A DNA stretch of 64,000 nucleotides, taken from the NCBI RefSeq assembly GCF_004054105.1, contig NZ_SBLC01000004.1, positions 76,873 to 140,872 of the forward strand. The letters run 5' to 3'. Shown piece by piece: positions 36,295 to 44,166 of the stretch. The notes under the pieces were generated by a model. It ran no database searches. It was not told the DNA's origin and worked only from the letters and a program-made list of their open reading frames with translations. Every line of letters starts with the position of its first letter. Position 1 is the stretch's first letter. The translations under genes and the position numbers were made by a program. The stretch comes from Falsigemmobacter intermedius (lineage in GTDB: Bacteria; Pseudomonadota; Alphaproteobacteria; Rhodobacterales; Rhodobacteraceae).

Positions 36295-37845
36295 ATGCGC
36301 GGACCCCATAATATCTGGCGGCTGATCCGCACGGCGGCCACCATGGAGCGCACCGGCGCGGCCTCCGTCGTGCTGGAGGCGGTGGATGCGCCGCCCGCTT
36401 TGCGCATGGCCGCCCGCCTGCTCGGCTGGCCTTTTAAGTGGCTGGGGCTGAAGGGTGATGAAAGCCTGCCGCCCGCCACCCGCGCCATCACCGCGCTGGG
36501 CCCGGCCTATATCAAATTCGGTCAGATCCTCTCGACGCGCCCGGATGTGGTCGGGCCGGAGCTGGCAGAGCAGCTTAAGATGCTGCAGGACCGCCTGCCG
36601 GCCTTTTCAACCGCAGAGGCCCGCCGGATTGTGGCCGAAGATCTGGGTGTCTCGGTCGAGTCGACCTTCTCGGAATTCTCTGAGCCGGTGGCCGCCGCTT
36701 CGATCGCCCAGGTCCACCGCGCGCGTCTGCGCGAGGGGGGGCAGGAAGTGGCCGTCAAAGTGCTGCGCCCCGGCATCGCAAAGGCCTTTCGCAAAGACAT
36801 CGACGCCTTTTATCTGGCCGCAACCTGGATGGAGCGTCTGGCGCCGTTCTCGCGTCGTCTGCGCCCGACCGACGTGGTCGCGCATTTCGACAGCGTGGTG
36901 CAGGCCGAACTGGATCTGCGCCTTGAAAGCGCTGCCGCCGCCGAATTTGCCGCCAATACCGAAAAAGACGCAGGCTTCCGCGTGCCGCGCCCGATCTGGG
37001 AGCTTTCCGCCCGTCAGGTCATGACCCTCGACTGGGTCGAGGGCATGAGCCTTGCTGATACCGCCTCGATTGACGCTGCCGGTCTGGACCGTGAAGCCCT
37101 GGCCGCGCGGGTGCTGCAGCTTTTCCTCAGCCATGCGCTGCGCGACGGCTATTTTCACGCCGATATGCACCAGGGCAACCTGAAGGTCGATCTGCAGGGC
37201 GATATCATCGCCTATGACTTCGGTATCATGGGGCGGCTCGATGAATATACCCGCCGGGTCTATGCCGAGATCCTTTACGGCTTCATTAAGCGCGACTACC
37301 GCCGCGTGGCCGAGGTGCATTTTGAGGCGGGCTATGTGCCCGCTGACCGCGATATCGACGAATTCGCCTCTGCCCTGCGGGTGGTCGGAGAGCCGATCTT
37401 CGGCATGGATGCGACCCGGATCTCCATGGCACGCCTTCTGGCCTATCTCTTTGAGGTGACCGAGCGGTTCGGCATGGAAACCCGGACCGAGCTGATCCTT
37501 CTGCAGCGTACCATGGTGGTGGTGGAAGGCGTGGCCCGGACGCTGGATCCGCATATCAACATCTGGCATGTCGCGCGACCGGTGGTCGAAGATTACATCC
37601 GCTCAAGCATCGGGCCGAAGGCGGTGGTCCGCGATCTGATGCGCACCGCGCGGGTCCTGTCGCGCTTCGGGCCGCGGCTTCCGGCCATGGCCGATGCTGC
37701 TCTGCGCCGCCAGGCGGCAGAGGAAGACCGCCGCTTTGCCCCCCCGCGCCGCGAGCGCACGCCCGCGCTGAGGCAGATGCTCGGCGGTGGAGCGCTTGCA
37801 CTTGCGGGTGTCGCTCTCGGGGTTTGCCTGAGCGAGCTGCTCTGA
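36295..37845 (+). CDS. ubiB: Ubiquinone biosynthesis protein UbiB (ADCK/ABC1 family)
   Basis: UbiB (516 residues) is an atypical kinase-like ATPase needed for ubiquinone synthesis. It has the KxGQ motif in YIKFGQILSTRPD, the Ala-rich loop AAASIAQVHRA, VAVKVLRPG, and the kinase-like HADMHQGNLKVD with DFGIMGRLDE. The C-terminal end has a hydrophobic helix (LGGGALALAGVALGVCLSEL) that probably anchors it in the membrane. It is three bases after ubiE. Confidence 0.95.
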   Translation: MRGPHNIWRLIRTAATMERTGAASVVLEAVDAPPALRMAARLLGWPFKWLGLKGDESLPPATRAITALGPAYIKFGQILSTRPDVVGPELAEQLKMLQDRLPAFSTAEARRIVAEDLGVSVESTFSEFSEPVAAASIAQVHRARLREGGQEVAVKVLRPGIAKAFRKDIDAFYLAATWMERLAPFSRRLRPTDVVAHFDSVVQAELDLRLESAAAAEFAANTEKDAGFRVPRPIWELSARQVMTLDWVEGMSLADTASIDAAGLDREALAARVLQLFLSHALRDGYFHADMHQGNLKVDLQGDIIAYDFGIMGRLDEYTRRVYAEILYGFIKRDYRRVAEVHFEAGYVPADRDIDEFASALRVVGEPIFGMDATRISMARLLAYLFEVTERFGMETRTELILLQRTMVVVEGVARTLDPHINIWHVARPVVEDYIRSSIGPKAVVRDLMRTARVLSRFGPRLPAMADAALRRQAAEEDRRFAPPRRERTPALRQMLGGGALALAGVALGVCLSELL

Positions 37846-37848
37846 GCC

Positions 37849-38298
37849 TTAGCGGATCAAAAGCTCGAGGGGATCGTAAGAGATCCCCTCTCCACCCCAG
37901 GCCACGGCGGCGAGACTGTCAGGCTTGTGCGGCAGGCGCGACAGTTCCTCGCGGCTGACAAAGCGGCGGCGGGTGACAATGGCTTCCGGATCCACCCAGG
38001 CCTCATCCAGCGCGCCCTCAAGGATCTCGCAGCGAAAATAAAGTTCGACCTGGTGAAAGCCGCGCTCTGGGTCGTGAAACTCATTGATGAGACAGGGCGC
38101 GCCTGCCTTCACCCGCAGCCCGGTCTCTTCAAAGACCTCACGGGCCAGGTTTTCGGGCAGAGAGCTGTGCGGCTCAACCCCGCCGCCCGGGGCGCACCAC
38201 AGCTCGGTTCCGCCGGGCGGATAGGCGTTCACGACCAACAGGCGGTCCTGCTGTAATATAACAGCGCGGGCGGCAAGGCGGGGCGGACGTGGCATCAT
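37849..38298 (-). CDS. Nudix hydrolase
   Basis: The 149-residue protein has a Nudix box at about 38-61 (GGGVEPHSSLPENLAREVFEETGL). The core REVFEETGL is intact, but the first Glu of the consensus is replaced by Ser. Such enzymes split nucleoside diphosphates linked to another group; the substrate is unknown. It converges on ubiB, whose stop is four bases away. The ribosome-binding site is weak before either of the two adjacent ATG codons. Confidence 0.8.
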   Translation of the reverse strand: MMPRPPRLAARAVILQQDRLLVVNAYPPGGTELWCAPGGGVEPHSSLPENLAREVFEETGLRVKAGAPCLINEFHDPERGFHQVELYFRCEILEGALDEAWVDPEAIVTRRRFVSREELSRLPHKPDSLAAVAWGGEGISYDPLELLIR

Positions 38299-38379
38299 AG
38301 GCGCAGTTTGTCCGGCCCCCGGGGGTCTGTCCAGCGCAAGTCACTTGCGGCCTGCCACTCAGAGGATCAATCTCCGGCT

Positions 38380-39159
38380 ATGAAAAAGCTTTTGACCGCC
38401 ATGACCCTTGCCCTCGCTCAGACCAGCGGGGCCCTGGCAGAGACTGCCGCGCAGCCCGGCGACTGCGTTGTGCTGCTGCATGGCCTTGCGCGCACGGAAG
38501 CATCGATGCTGGTGATGCAGACGGCTCTGGAGGCAAGCGGCTATCACGTCGTGAACTCGGGCTATCCCTCGACTGAGGGCAGCGTCTCGGCCCTGGCAGG
38601 GGGCTGGGTCGGCCCGGCGGTGGCAGAATGCGAAGGCCGGGGCAGGGTGCATTTTGTGACCCATTCCATGGGCGGCATTCTGCTGCGGCTCTGGCTCACC
38701 CAGCATCGTCCGAAGAACCTTGGCCGGGTGGTGATGCTGGCACCGCCCAACAAAGGCTCAGAACTGGTGGATAAGCTTGGCACGGTGCCGGGTTTTTCCT
38801 GGCTGAACGGCCCTGCGGGGATGGAACTTGGCACCTCGCCGCGCTCGCTGCCCAACCGTCTGCCGCCGGTTGATTTTACACTCGGGGTTATCGCAGGCAG
38901 CCGCTCGCTCAATCCGATCTATTCCGCACTGATCGGTTCAGAGAATGACGGTAAGGTCTCCGTCGAAAGCACGAAGGTGGCGGGCATGACCGCGCATCTT
39001 ACTTTGCCGGTGACCCATACCTTCCTGATGAATTCGCCCGTGGTCATCCTGCAGGTGCTGAACTTCCTGCACGACGGGCGCTTTGATCCGGAAATCGATT
39101 TCTTTGCGGCTTCGCGGCACCTGGCCGCCCTGGGCATTGAGGCGCTGCGCCCGGAATAA
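38380..39159 (+). CDS. Secreted alpha/beta-hydrolase (lipase/esterase-like)
   Basis: The 259-residue protein has a signal peptide (about 1-21, ending ALAE). The oxyanion-hole segment is VVLLHGLART, and the nucleophile elbow THSMGG has the catalytic Ser at about residue 96. The likely catalytic His is in LPVTHTFLM. The fold resembles Pseudomonas-type lipases with PNKGSELVDKLG in the lid region. Substrate and partner are unknown. A strong hairpin follows at 39162. Confidence 0.82.
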   Translation: MKKLLTAMTLALAQTSGALAETAAQPGDCVVLLHGLARTEASMLVMQTALEASGYHVVNSGYPSTEGSVSALAGGWVGPAVAECEGRGRVHFVTHSMGGILLRLWLTQHRPKNLGRVVMLAPPNKGSELVDKLGTVPGFSWLNGPAGMELGTSPRSLPNRLPPVDFTLGVIAGSRSLNPIYSALIGSENDGKVSVESTKVAGMTAHLTLPVTHTFLMNSPVVILQVLNFLHDGRFDPEIDFFAASRHLAALGIEALRPE

Positions 39160-39161
39160 GC

Positions 39162-39189
39162 GCGGCCCCGGCGTCAGTGCCGGGGCCGC
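39162..39189. terminator. Hairpin between convergent lipase and DUF1150 genes
   Basis: GCGGCCCCGGC and GCCGGGGCCGC form a perfect 11-bp stem around GTCAGT. No T-run follows, so it may act as a Rho-assisted or bidirectional stop. Confidence 0.55.
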
Positions 39190-39195
39190 AGGATC

Positions 39196-39423
39196 TCAGT
39201 GCACCGAGACCGGTGCGAATTCATGCTCGCGCGCAAGGCTGAAGGCCAGGCTGCGGTCTTTCACCAGGGCCAGCCGTTCCCCATCAGGGCTGTGCACCGA
39301 GTAAAGAACATCGACGCCGGGAACCTGCTCGCGCACCTCATCAGGAAGATCCGCAACGGAAACCTCACGGATATAGACGATCTTGTCGCCTTTCTCCGGG
39401 CCGAAGGAATAGGGATGGTTCAT
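39196..39423 (-). CDS. DUF1150-family protein
   Basis: The 75-residue protein matches the small alphaproteobacterial DUF1150 family (YIREVSVADLPDEVREQVPG, VYSVHSPDGERLALVKDRSLAFSLAREHEF). These genes commonly follow hsp20. Function is unknown, though the pairing suggests protein quality control. It is 68 bases after hsp20 on the same strand. Confidence 0.88.
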   Translation of the reverse strand: MNHPYSFGPEKGDKIVYIREVSVADLPDEVREQVPGVDVLYSVHSPDGERLALVKDRSLAFSLAREHEFAPVSVH

Positions 39424-39491
39424 GATCGTCTCCTTTCAGGCGCTCACTTATCGGGCGGCGAGGGTGACAGTTCCCCCGGTTGCGGGACGGC

Positions 39492-39905
39492 TCAGGCCGT
39501 CACGATCCGGATCTGCTGCACCACCACATCGGGGATCGACCGTTTCAGATCGACATGCAAAAGGCCGTTCTCCAGCCTTGCGCCTGCAACTTCCACACCC
39601 TCAGCCAGAACAAAGCTGCGCTGGAACTGCCGCGCAGCGATGCCACGGTGCAGAAAGACCCGCTGCTCAGGACCTTCATCCTGGCGTCCGCGAATCACCA
39701 GCTGGCGCTCTTCGACCGTGATCTGCAGCTCCGCTTCCCGAAAGCCTGCGACGGCAAGAGTGATGCGGTAGTCATGCTCGCCCAGCCGCTCAATGTTGAA
39801 CGGCGGATAGCCGTCCCCTGAACTCTTTGCCGTGCGCTCCACCAGCCGTTCCAGCTGTTCAAACCCGAGGAGGAAGGGATATCCCCCGAAACTTTTCGTC
39901 GTCAT
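39492..39905 (-). CDS. Small heat-shock protein (Hsp20/IbpA-like)
   Basis: The 137-residue alpha-crystallin protein holds unfolded proteins for later refolding by DnaK/ClpB. It has the IbpA-like start (YPFLLGFEQLERLVER), the crystallin core YPPFNIERLGEHDYRITLAVAGF, and the RxIxxR-type RGIAARQFQRSFVLAEGVEVAGARLENGLLHVDLKR. Translation from ATG 39905 has AAGGGC upstream. A sigma32-like element lies 66-95 bases upstream. The DUF1150 gene follows. Confidence 0.93.
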   Translation of the reverse strand: MTTKSFGGYPFLLGFEQLERLVERTAKSSGDGYPPFNIERLGEHDYRITLAVAGFREAELQITVEERQLVIRGRQDEGPEQRVFLHRGIAARQFQRSFVLAEGVEVAGARLENGLLHVDLKRSIPDVVVQQIRIVTA

Positions 39906-39970
39906 TCCGATGCCCTTGAAGCAAGCGACATAGTGCGGGCCACCGGTCATCGGCCAACCCGTCAGAAGTT

Positions 39971-39999
39971 AATATGGGATGTGCTGCCCTGCGCAACAA
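39971..39999 (-). promoter_or_regulatory. Possible heat-shock (RpoH-type) promoter for hsp20
   Basis: On the minus strand TTGTTG (39994-39999) is followed after 15 bases by CCCATATT (39971-39978). The -10-like part fits RpoH promoters well and the -35 part moderately. Confidence 0.4.
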
Positions 40000-40101
40000 C
40001 CCCCTGCTGCAAGGGGTACCTCCGGCACACAGCCTTCCCGACCGGGACCCTTTCCACTATGATTGCAACCGAGAGGCGCGATTCACTTTGGAAGGCCCCC
40101 G

Positions 40102-40320
40102 ATGAGCATCCCCGCTGAGATGAGCCAGGAAGATGTTTTGCAGATCCGCCTCGGACAGCTGCAGCGTGAGCACCGCGATATGGATGAGGCGATCCTCGCG
40201 CTTGAACAGTCCGGCCGCGCCGATCAGCTGACCCTGCGCCGCCTGAAAAAACAAAAGCTCTGCTTAAAAGATCAGATCGCCGCGCTCAGTGACCGGCTGA
40301 TACCCGATATCATCGCCTGA
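40102..40320 (+). CDS. DUF465/YdcH-family small protein
   Basis: The 72-residue protein is mostly two charged helices ([25 protein letters not shown] and [24 protein letters not shown]), typical of YdcH/DUF465 proteins. No function is established. The ATG at 40102 has GAAGG upstream. purE starts 77 bases later on the same strand, but a functional tie is not evident. Confidence 0.8.
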   Translation: MSIPAEMSQEDVLQIRLGQLQREHRDMDEAILALEQSGRADQLTLRRLKKQKLCLKDQIAALSDRLIPDIIA

Positions 40321-40397
40321 AATCCCCGCCGGGGCGCGCCGCGCCTTGCCCTGACGGACGTGGCAGGCTATGCGGCGCTGACGCCGCGGAGGGTCTG

Positions 40398-40898
40398 ATG
40401 AGCGAAATGACGAAAGCCGTTGAAGTGGGCATCATTATGGGCAGCCAGTCTGACTGGCCGACCATGAAAGAAGCCGCAAAGATCCTTGACGAGCTGGGCA
40501 TTGCCTATGAGGCGAAGATCGTCTCTGCGCATCGCACGCCCGACCGCCTCTGGACCTACGGCAAAGAGGCTGCAGGCCGCGGCCTGAAGGTGATCATCGC
40601 AGGCGCGGGCGGTGCCGCCCATCTGCCGGGCATGATGGCTTCCAAAACCCGTGTGCCGGTGATCGGCGTGCCGGTGCAGACCAAAGCGCTCTCCGGGGTC
40701 GACAGCCTCTATTCGATCCTGCAGATGCCCAAAGGCTTCCCGGTCGCCACCATGGCGATTGGTGCTGCGGGCGCGGCCAACGCAGGTCTGATGGCCGCCG
40801 GGATCCTCGCCATTTCCGATGCCGCTCTGGCCGATAAACTCGAGGCCTGGCGCGAGGCCCTCTCCGCTTCCATCCCGGATGAGCCTTCCGACGACTGA
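40398..40898 (+). CDS. purE: 5-(carboxyamino)imidazole ribonucleotide mutase
   Basis: PurE (166 residues) moves CO2 from N5-CAIR to C4 to give CAIR in purine synthesis. Its signature [20 protein letters not shown] is near the start; [16 protein letters not shown] and [24 protein letters not shown] complete the active site. ATG 40398 follows GGAGGG. purK, the previous step's enzyme, begins 50 bases later, so the two work as a pair. Confidence 0.97.
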   Translation: MSEMTKAVEVGIIMGSQSDWPTMKEAAKILDELGIAYEAKIVSAHRTPDRLWTYGKEAAGRGLKVIIAGAGGAAHLPGMMASKTRVPVIGVPVQTKALSGVDSLYSILQMPKGFPVATMAIGAAGAANAGLMAAGILAISDAALADKLEAWREALSASIPDEPSDD

Positions 40899-40948
40899 CC
40901 CTGACCCAGGGGGCCGCGCCTCGGGCCGTTCGGGGGCAGGTGCTTAAG

Positions 40949-42022
40949 ATGACCAAGCCGCTTCCTTCAGGTGCCGTGATCGGGATCCTCGGCGGGGGAC
41001 AGCTCGGGCGGATGCTCGCCGTGGCTGCCGCACGTCTGGGCTATAAGGCCCACATCTATGAGCCTGCCGCCAATCCCCCCGCCGCAGATGTGGCCCATGC
41101 CCTGACCACGGCCTCCTATGAGGACGCCGGGGCTCTGCGCGCCTTTGCTCAGAGCGTGGATGTCATCACCTATGAGTTCGAAAACATCCCCACCTCGGCG
41201 CTGGATCTTCTCGAAAGCCTGAAGCCGATCCGCCCGGGCCGCCGCGCCCTCGCGGTCAGCCAGGACCGGGTGGCGGAGAAAACCTTCCTCAATGATCTCG
41301 GCCTCACCACCGCCCCCTGGGCCTCGGTTGAGACGGCGGAAGAAATGACCGCCGCCGTTGAGAAGATCGGCGCACCCGCGATCCTGAAAACCACCCGCCT
41401 CGGCTATGACGGCAAAGGCCAGGCCCGCCTGCGCGAAGCCTCTGATGCCGAAAGCGCCTTTGCTGCCATGCAGGGCGCGCCCGCGATCCTCGAAGGCTTC
41501 GTAAACTTCACCGCAGAGGTCTCGGTCATCGCCGCCCGCGGCCTCGACGGTCAGGTCTCTGCCTATGATCCGGGTGAAAACATCCACCGCGAGGGCATTC
41601 TCCACACCACCACCGTGCCTGCGACCCTGCGCCCGGCGCAGCGTCAGGACGCGGTGCTGCTTGCAGCCCGCATCCTCAATGCGCTCGACTATGTCGGCGT
41701 CATGGGCGTTGAGCTTTTCGTCACGCCTCAGGGCCTTCTCGTCAATGAAATCGCCCCACGCGTGCATAACTCAGGTCATTGGACCCAGAACGGCTGCGCG
41801 GTCGATCAGTTTGAGCAGCATATCCGCGCCGTCACCGGCTGGCCGCTGGGCGATGGCAGCCGCCATTCCGATGTGGTGATGGAAAACCTGATCGGAGACG
41901 ACATCACCCGCCTCCCCGACTACGCGCGTGAGCCTGGCACGGCCATTCACCTCTACGGCAAAGCCGAGGCCCGCCCGGGCCGCAAAATGGCCCATATCAA
42001 CCGCGTCAAACCCCGCAGCTGA
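40949..42022 (+). CDS. purK: N5-carboxyaminoimidazole ribonucleotide synthase
   Basis: PurK (357 residues) uses ATP and bicarbonate to make N5-CAIR from AIR, the substrate of PurE. The start GILGGGQLGRMLAVAAARLG is typical; ILKTTRLGYDGKGQARL is the ATP-grasp loop and NEIAPRVHNSGHWTQNGC the metal site. I chose ATG 40949 over the GTG nine bases upstream. purE precedes it; a terminator follows at 42043. Confidence 0.96.
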   Translation: MTKPLPSGAVIGILGGGQLGRMLAVAAARLGYKAHIYEPAANPPAADVAHALTTASYEDAGALRAFAQSVDVITYEFENIPTSALDLLESLKPIRPGRRALAVSQDRVAEKTFLNDLGLTTAPWASVETAEEMTAAVEKIGAPAILKTTRLGYDGKGQARLREASDAESAFAAMQGAPAILEGFVNFTAEVSVIAARGLDGQVSAYDPGENIHREGILHTTTVPATLRPAQRQDAVLLAARILNALDYVGVMGVELFVTPQGLLVNEIAPRVHNSGHWTQNGCAVDQFEQHIRAVTGWPLGDGSRHSDVVMENLIGDDITRLPDYAREPGTAIHLYGKAEARPGRKMAHINRVKPRS

Positions 42023-42042
42023 TCCCGGCCTCATCCTGAACA

Positions 42043-42075
42043 AAAGGCGCGCCCCTCCCCCGGGGCGCGCCTTTC
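42043..42075. terminator. purK terminator
   Basis: GGCGCGCCCC (42046-42055) and GGGGCGCGCC (42062-42071) form a perfect 10-bp stem around six bases, followed by TTTCTCTTT. The 21-nt repeat copy 6 follows directly. Confidence 0.85.
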
Positions 42076-42077
42076 TC

Positions 42078-42098
42078 TTTGGCTTTTCTTAAATACTC
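42078..42098 (+). repeat. 21-nt dispersed intergenic repeat, copy 6
   Basis: TTTGGCTTTTC-TT-AAATACTC, identical to copy 1 and likewise directly beside a convergent-gene terminator. It lies between purK and amtB. Confidence 0.7.
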
Positions 42099-42122
42099 AT
42101 CTTTCCCCGCCCGCAAAGATAA

Positions 42123-42151
42123 CCCCGGGCCGCCATGACAGCGCCCCGGGG
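42123..42151 (-). terminator. Possible amtB terminator
   Basis: CCCCGGG/CCCGGGG around 15 bases, followed on the minus strand by TTATCTTT. It lies 25 bases after the amtB stop. Confidence 0.5.
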
Positions 42152-42175
42152 CCGGTCTCTCAGCCGCTTCTCAGA

Positions 42176-43522
42176 TCAGCGGTTGGTAAATTCCGGATAG
42201 GCTTCCATGCCCAGTTCCGACTTATCCAGACCGTTGATCTCATCTTCCGCACTCGGGCGCAGACCCATGACCGCTTTGATGATCAGCCAGGCAATGGCCG
42301 AGGTGACGATCACGAAAAGACCGATGATGACGATGCCCTTCAGCTGCACAAAAAGCGAGGCGTCGGGGTTGGTGAAGACCACCGCAAGGGTGCCCCAGAT
42401 GCCGGCGCCAAGGTGAACCGGGATCGCACCGACCACATCGTCGATTTTGAACTTGTCGAGCAGCGGAACCAGGAAGACGACCAGCGCACCACCCACGGCA
42501 CCGATCAGCGTGGCCGAACCCAGACCCGGGGTCAGCGGCTCGGCGGTGATCGACACAAGACCGGCCAGCGCCCCGTTCAGCACCATGGTCAGATCGACCT
42601 TTTTGAACATGACCTGGGTCAGGATCAGCGCGGCAATCGCACCACCGACCGCAGCGGCATTGGTATTGGCCATGACGCGGCCGACATCTGCAGCATCACC
42701 CACCGACGAGAGCGCCAGTTGCGACGCGCCGTTAAAGCCAAACCAGCCCATCCACAGGATGAAGGTGCCCAGCAGCGCCAGCGGCAGGTTCGAACCCGGA
42801 AACGCGGTGACGCGGCCGTCTTTATATTTGCCCAGACGCGGACCGACGATCAGCGCGCCCGTCAGAGCGGCCCAGCCGCCGACCGAGTGAACAAGGGTCG
42901 AGCCTGCGAAATCAAGGAAGCCTGCCTCATCAAGGAAACCACCGCCCCATTTCCACGAACCCTGCACCGGATAGATCGCGATCGCGAGCACCAGGGTGAA
43001 GACGAGGAAGGGCCAGAGTTTGATGCGCTCAGCCACGGTGCCCGAAACGATCGAGGCAGCGGTGGCGCAGAACATCACCTGGAAGAAGAAATCCGACGAG
43101 GTCGAGGCATAGTCATAGGCATCGGCTGCATCACGGGTCAGGCCAACGGCCTCCAGGGCTGCGGTGCCGAATTTGCCGAAGATGCCGGCAATGGTCCAGT
43201 CATCGCCCGGATACATGATCGAATAGCCGATGATGTAATAGGCAAAGCAGGCCAGCGAGAACATCGAGACGTTCTTCAGAAGCTGCATGGTGACGTTCTT
43301 TGAGCGCACCAGACCGGCCTCCAGCATGGCAAAGCCCGCCGCCATCCAGAAGACGAGGATACCGCCCAGCATCATGATCAGCGAGTTCATGATGAAGACC
43401 ATATCGGTCGGGGTCTCAACGGCCACAGCAGCGGGCGCGGCCTCCTGAGCAAGGGCGGGAAGGCCGCCCAGGACCAGCGCGCTCGCGGCGACCAGCCCGG
43501 AAATTTTGAGATCTTTCAGCAT
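42176..43522 (-). CDS. amtB: Ammonium transporter AmtB
   Basis: AmtB (448 residues) is the trimeric inner-membrane ammonium channel. It has an N-terminal signal peptide (to about ALAQEA), about eleven membrane helices, and DFAGSTLVHSVGG with the pore His; GLVSITAEPLTPG and VHLGAGIWGTLAV hold the second. GlnK blocks it when nitrogen is plentiful. glnK is 29 bases upstream on the same strand, the usual operon, though with glnK first. The ATG has AAGGATAA upstream. Confidence 0.97.
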   Translation of the reverse strand: MLKDLKISGLVAASALVLGGLPALAQEAAPAAVAVETPTDMVFIMNSLIMMLGGILVFWMAAGFAMLEAGLVRSKNVTMQLLKNVSMFSLACFAYYIIGYSIMYPGDDWTIAGIFGKFGTAALEAVGLTRDAADAYDYASTSSDFFFQVMFCATAASIVSGTVAERIKLWPFLVFTLVLAIAIYPVQGSWKWGGGFLDEAGFLDFAGSTLVHSVGGWAALTGALIVGPRLGKYKDGRVTAFPGSNLPLALLGTFILWMGWFGFNGASQLALSSVGDAADVGRVMANTNAAAVGGAIAALILTQVMFKKVDLTMVLNGALAGLVSITAEPLTPGLGSATLIGAVGGALVVFLVPLLDKFKIDDVVGAIPVHLGAGIWGTLAVVFTNPDASLFVQLKGIVIIGLFVIVTSAIAWLIIKAVMGLRPSAEDEINGLDKSELGMEAYPEFTNR

Positions 43523-43551
43523 TTTTGCTTTATCCTTCGCGGTCAGGCGGG

Positions 43552-43890
43552 TCAGAGGGCGTTGTCGTCGGTCTCACCGGTGCGCACGCGCAGCGCGGCT
43601 TCGACGTCGAGGGTGAAAATCTTGCCATCGCCGATCTTGCCGGTCATGGCGGCGGCCCGGATGGTCTCGGTGACCTGGTCGGCCATGCTGTCCTGCACCA
43701 CCAGTTCAAGCTTCACTTTCGGCACGAAGTTCACGGCATATTCAGCGCCGCGGTAGATTTCGGTGTGACCGGATTGAGTGCCGAAGCCCTTGATTTCAGT
43801 GACCATCATGCCGCGCACACCGATTTTGGTCAGTGCTTCGCGGACTTCCTCGAGCTTGAATGGCTTGATTGTCGCAATGATGAGTTTCAC
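43552..43890 (-). CDS. glnK: Nitrogen regulatory protein PII (GlnK)
   Basis: GlnK (112 residues) senses 2-oxoglutarate, ATP/ADP and nitrogen state and controls AmtB and other targets. The start is a GTG at 43890 (preceded by GGGGGAAGAC), giving VKLIIATIKPFKLEEVREAL; the longer in-frame ORF is spurious. GHTEIYRGAEY places the uridylylated Tyr at 51 and VVQDSMADQVTETIRAAAMTGKIGDGKIF holds the ATP site. GlnD, encoded in this window at 49457, would modify Tyr51. amtB follows by 29 bases. A terminator-like hairpin lies in its leader. Confidence 0.97.
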   Translation of the reverse strand: MKLIIATIKPFKLEEVREALTKIGVRGMMVTEIKGFGTQSGHTEIYRGAEYAVNFVPKVKLELVVQDSMADQVTETIRAAAMTGKIGDGKIFTLDVEAALRVRTGETDDNAL

Positions 43891-43951
43891 GTCTTCCCCC
43901 TTTGTGGGCTGCCTGAATGGCCCTCGCGGTTGTGTGACTTCACGACAAAGC

Positions 43952-43981
43952 AAAAAGCCGCCGATGCACAGATTTCGGCGG
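43952..43981 (-). promoter_or_regulatory. Terminator-like hairpin in the glnK leader
   Basis: On the minus strand CCGCCG and CGGCGG form a 6-bp stem around 12 bases, then C and TTTTT. It lies 62 bases before glnK. As no gene ends upstream (the next gene is divergent), it could cut glnK transcripts short. Confidence 0.5.
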
Positions 43982-44166
43982 TCCGGAAAAGGGGCAGAAT
44001 CCCGTGAAATTGCACATTTTTTGCACAGCGGGGCGGGCGTGCTTAATCCTTGAGCGGGGTTGTGACGCGAATCGTGATGGGTTTTGAGCTTCGCCTTGGC
44101 CCTCTTCCGGTTTAATATGAGCAAAACCAATCAGGGGCCGCCGGCGCGTCCGGGGGCAGAGGCCGA

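Noticed and set aside
43552-44130. GlnK extended N-terminally to an ATG at 44130 (192 residues)
   Set aside because: GlnK length is fixed near 112; the GTG at 43890 has a strong ribosome-binding site and gives the family start.
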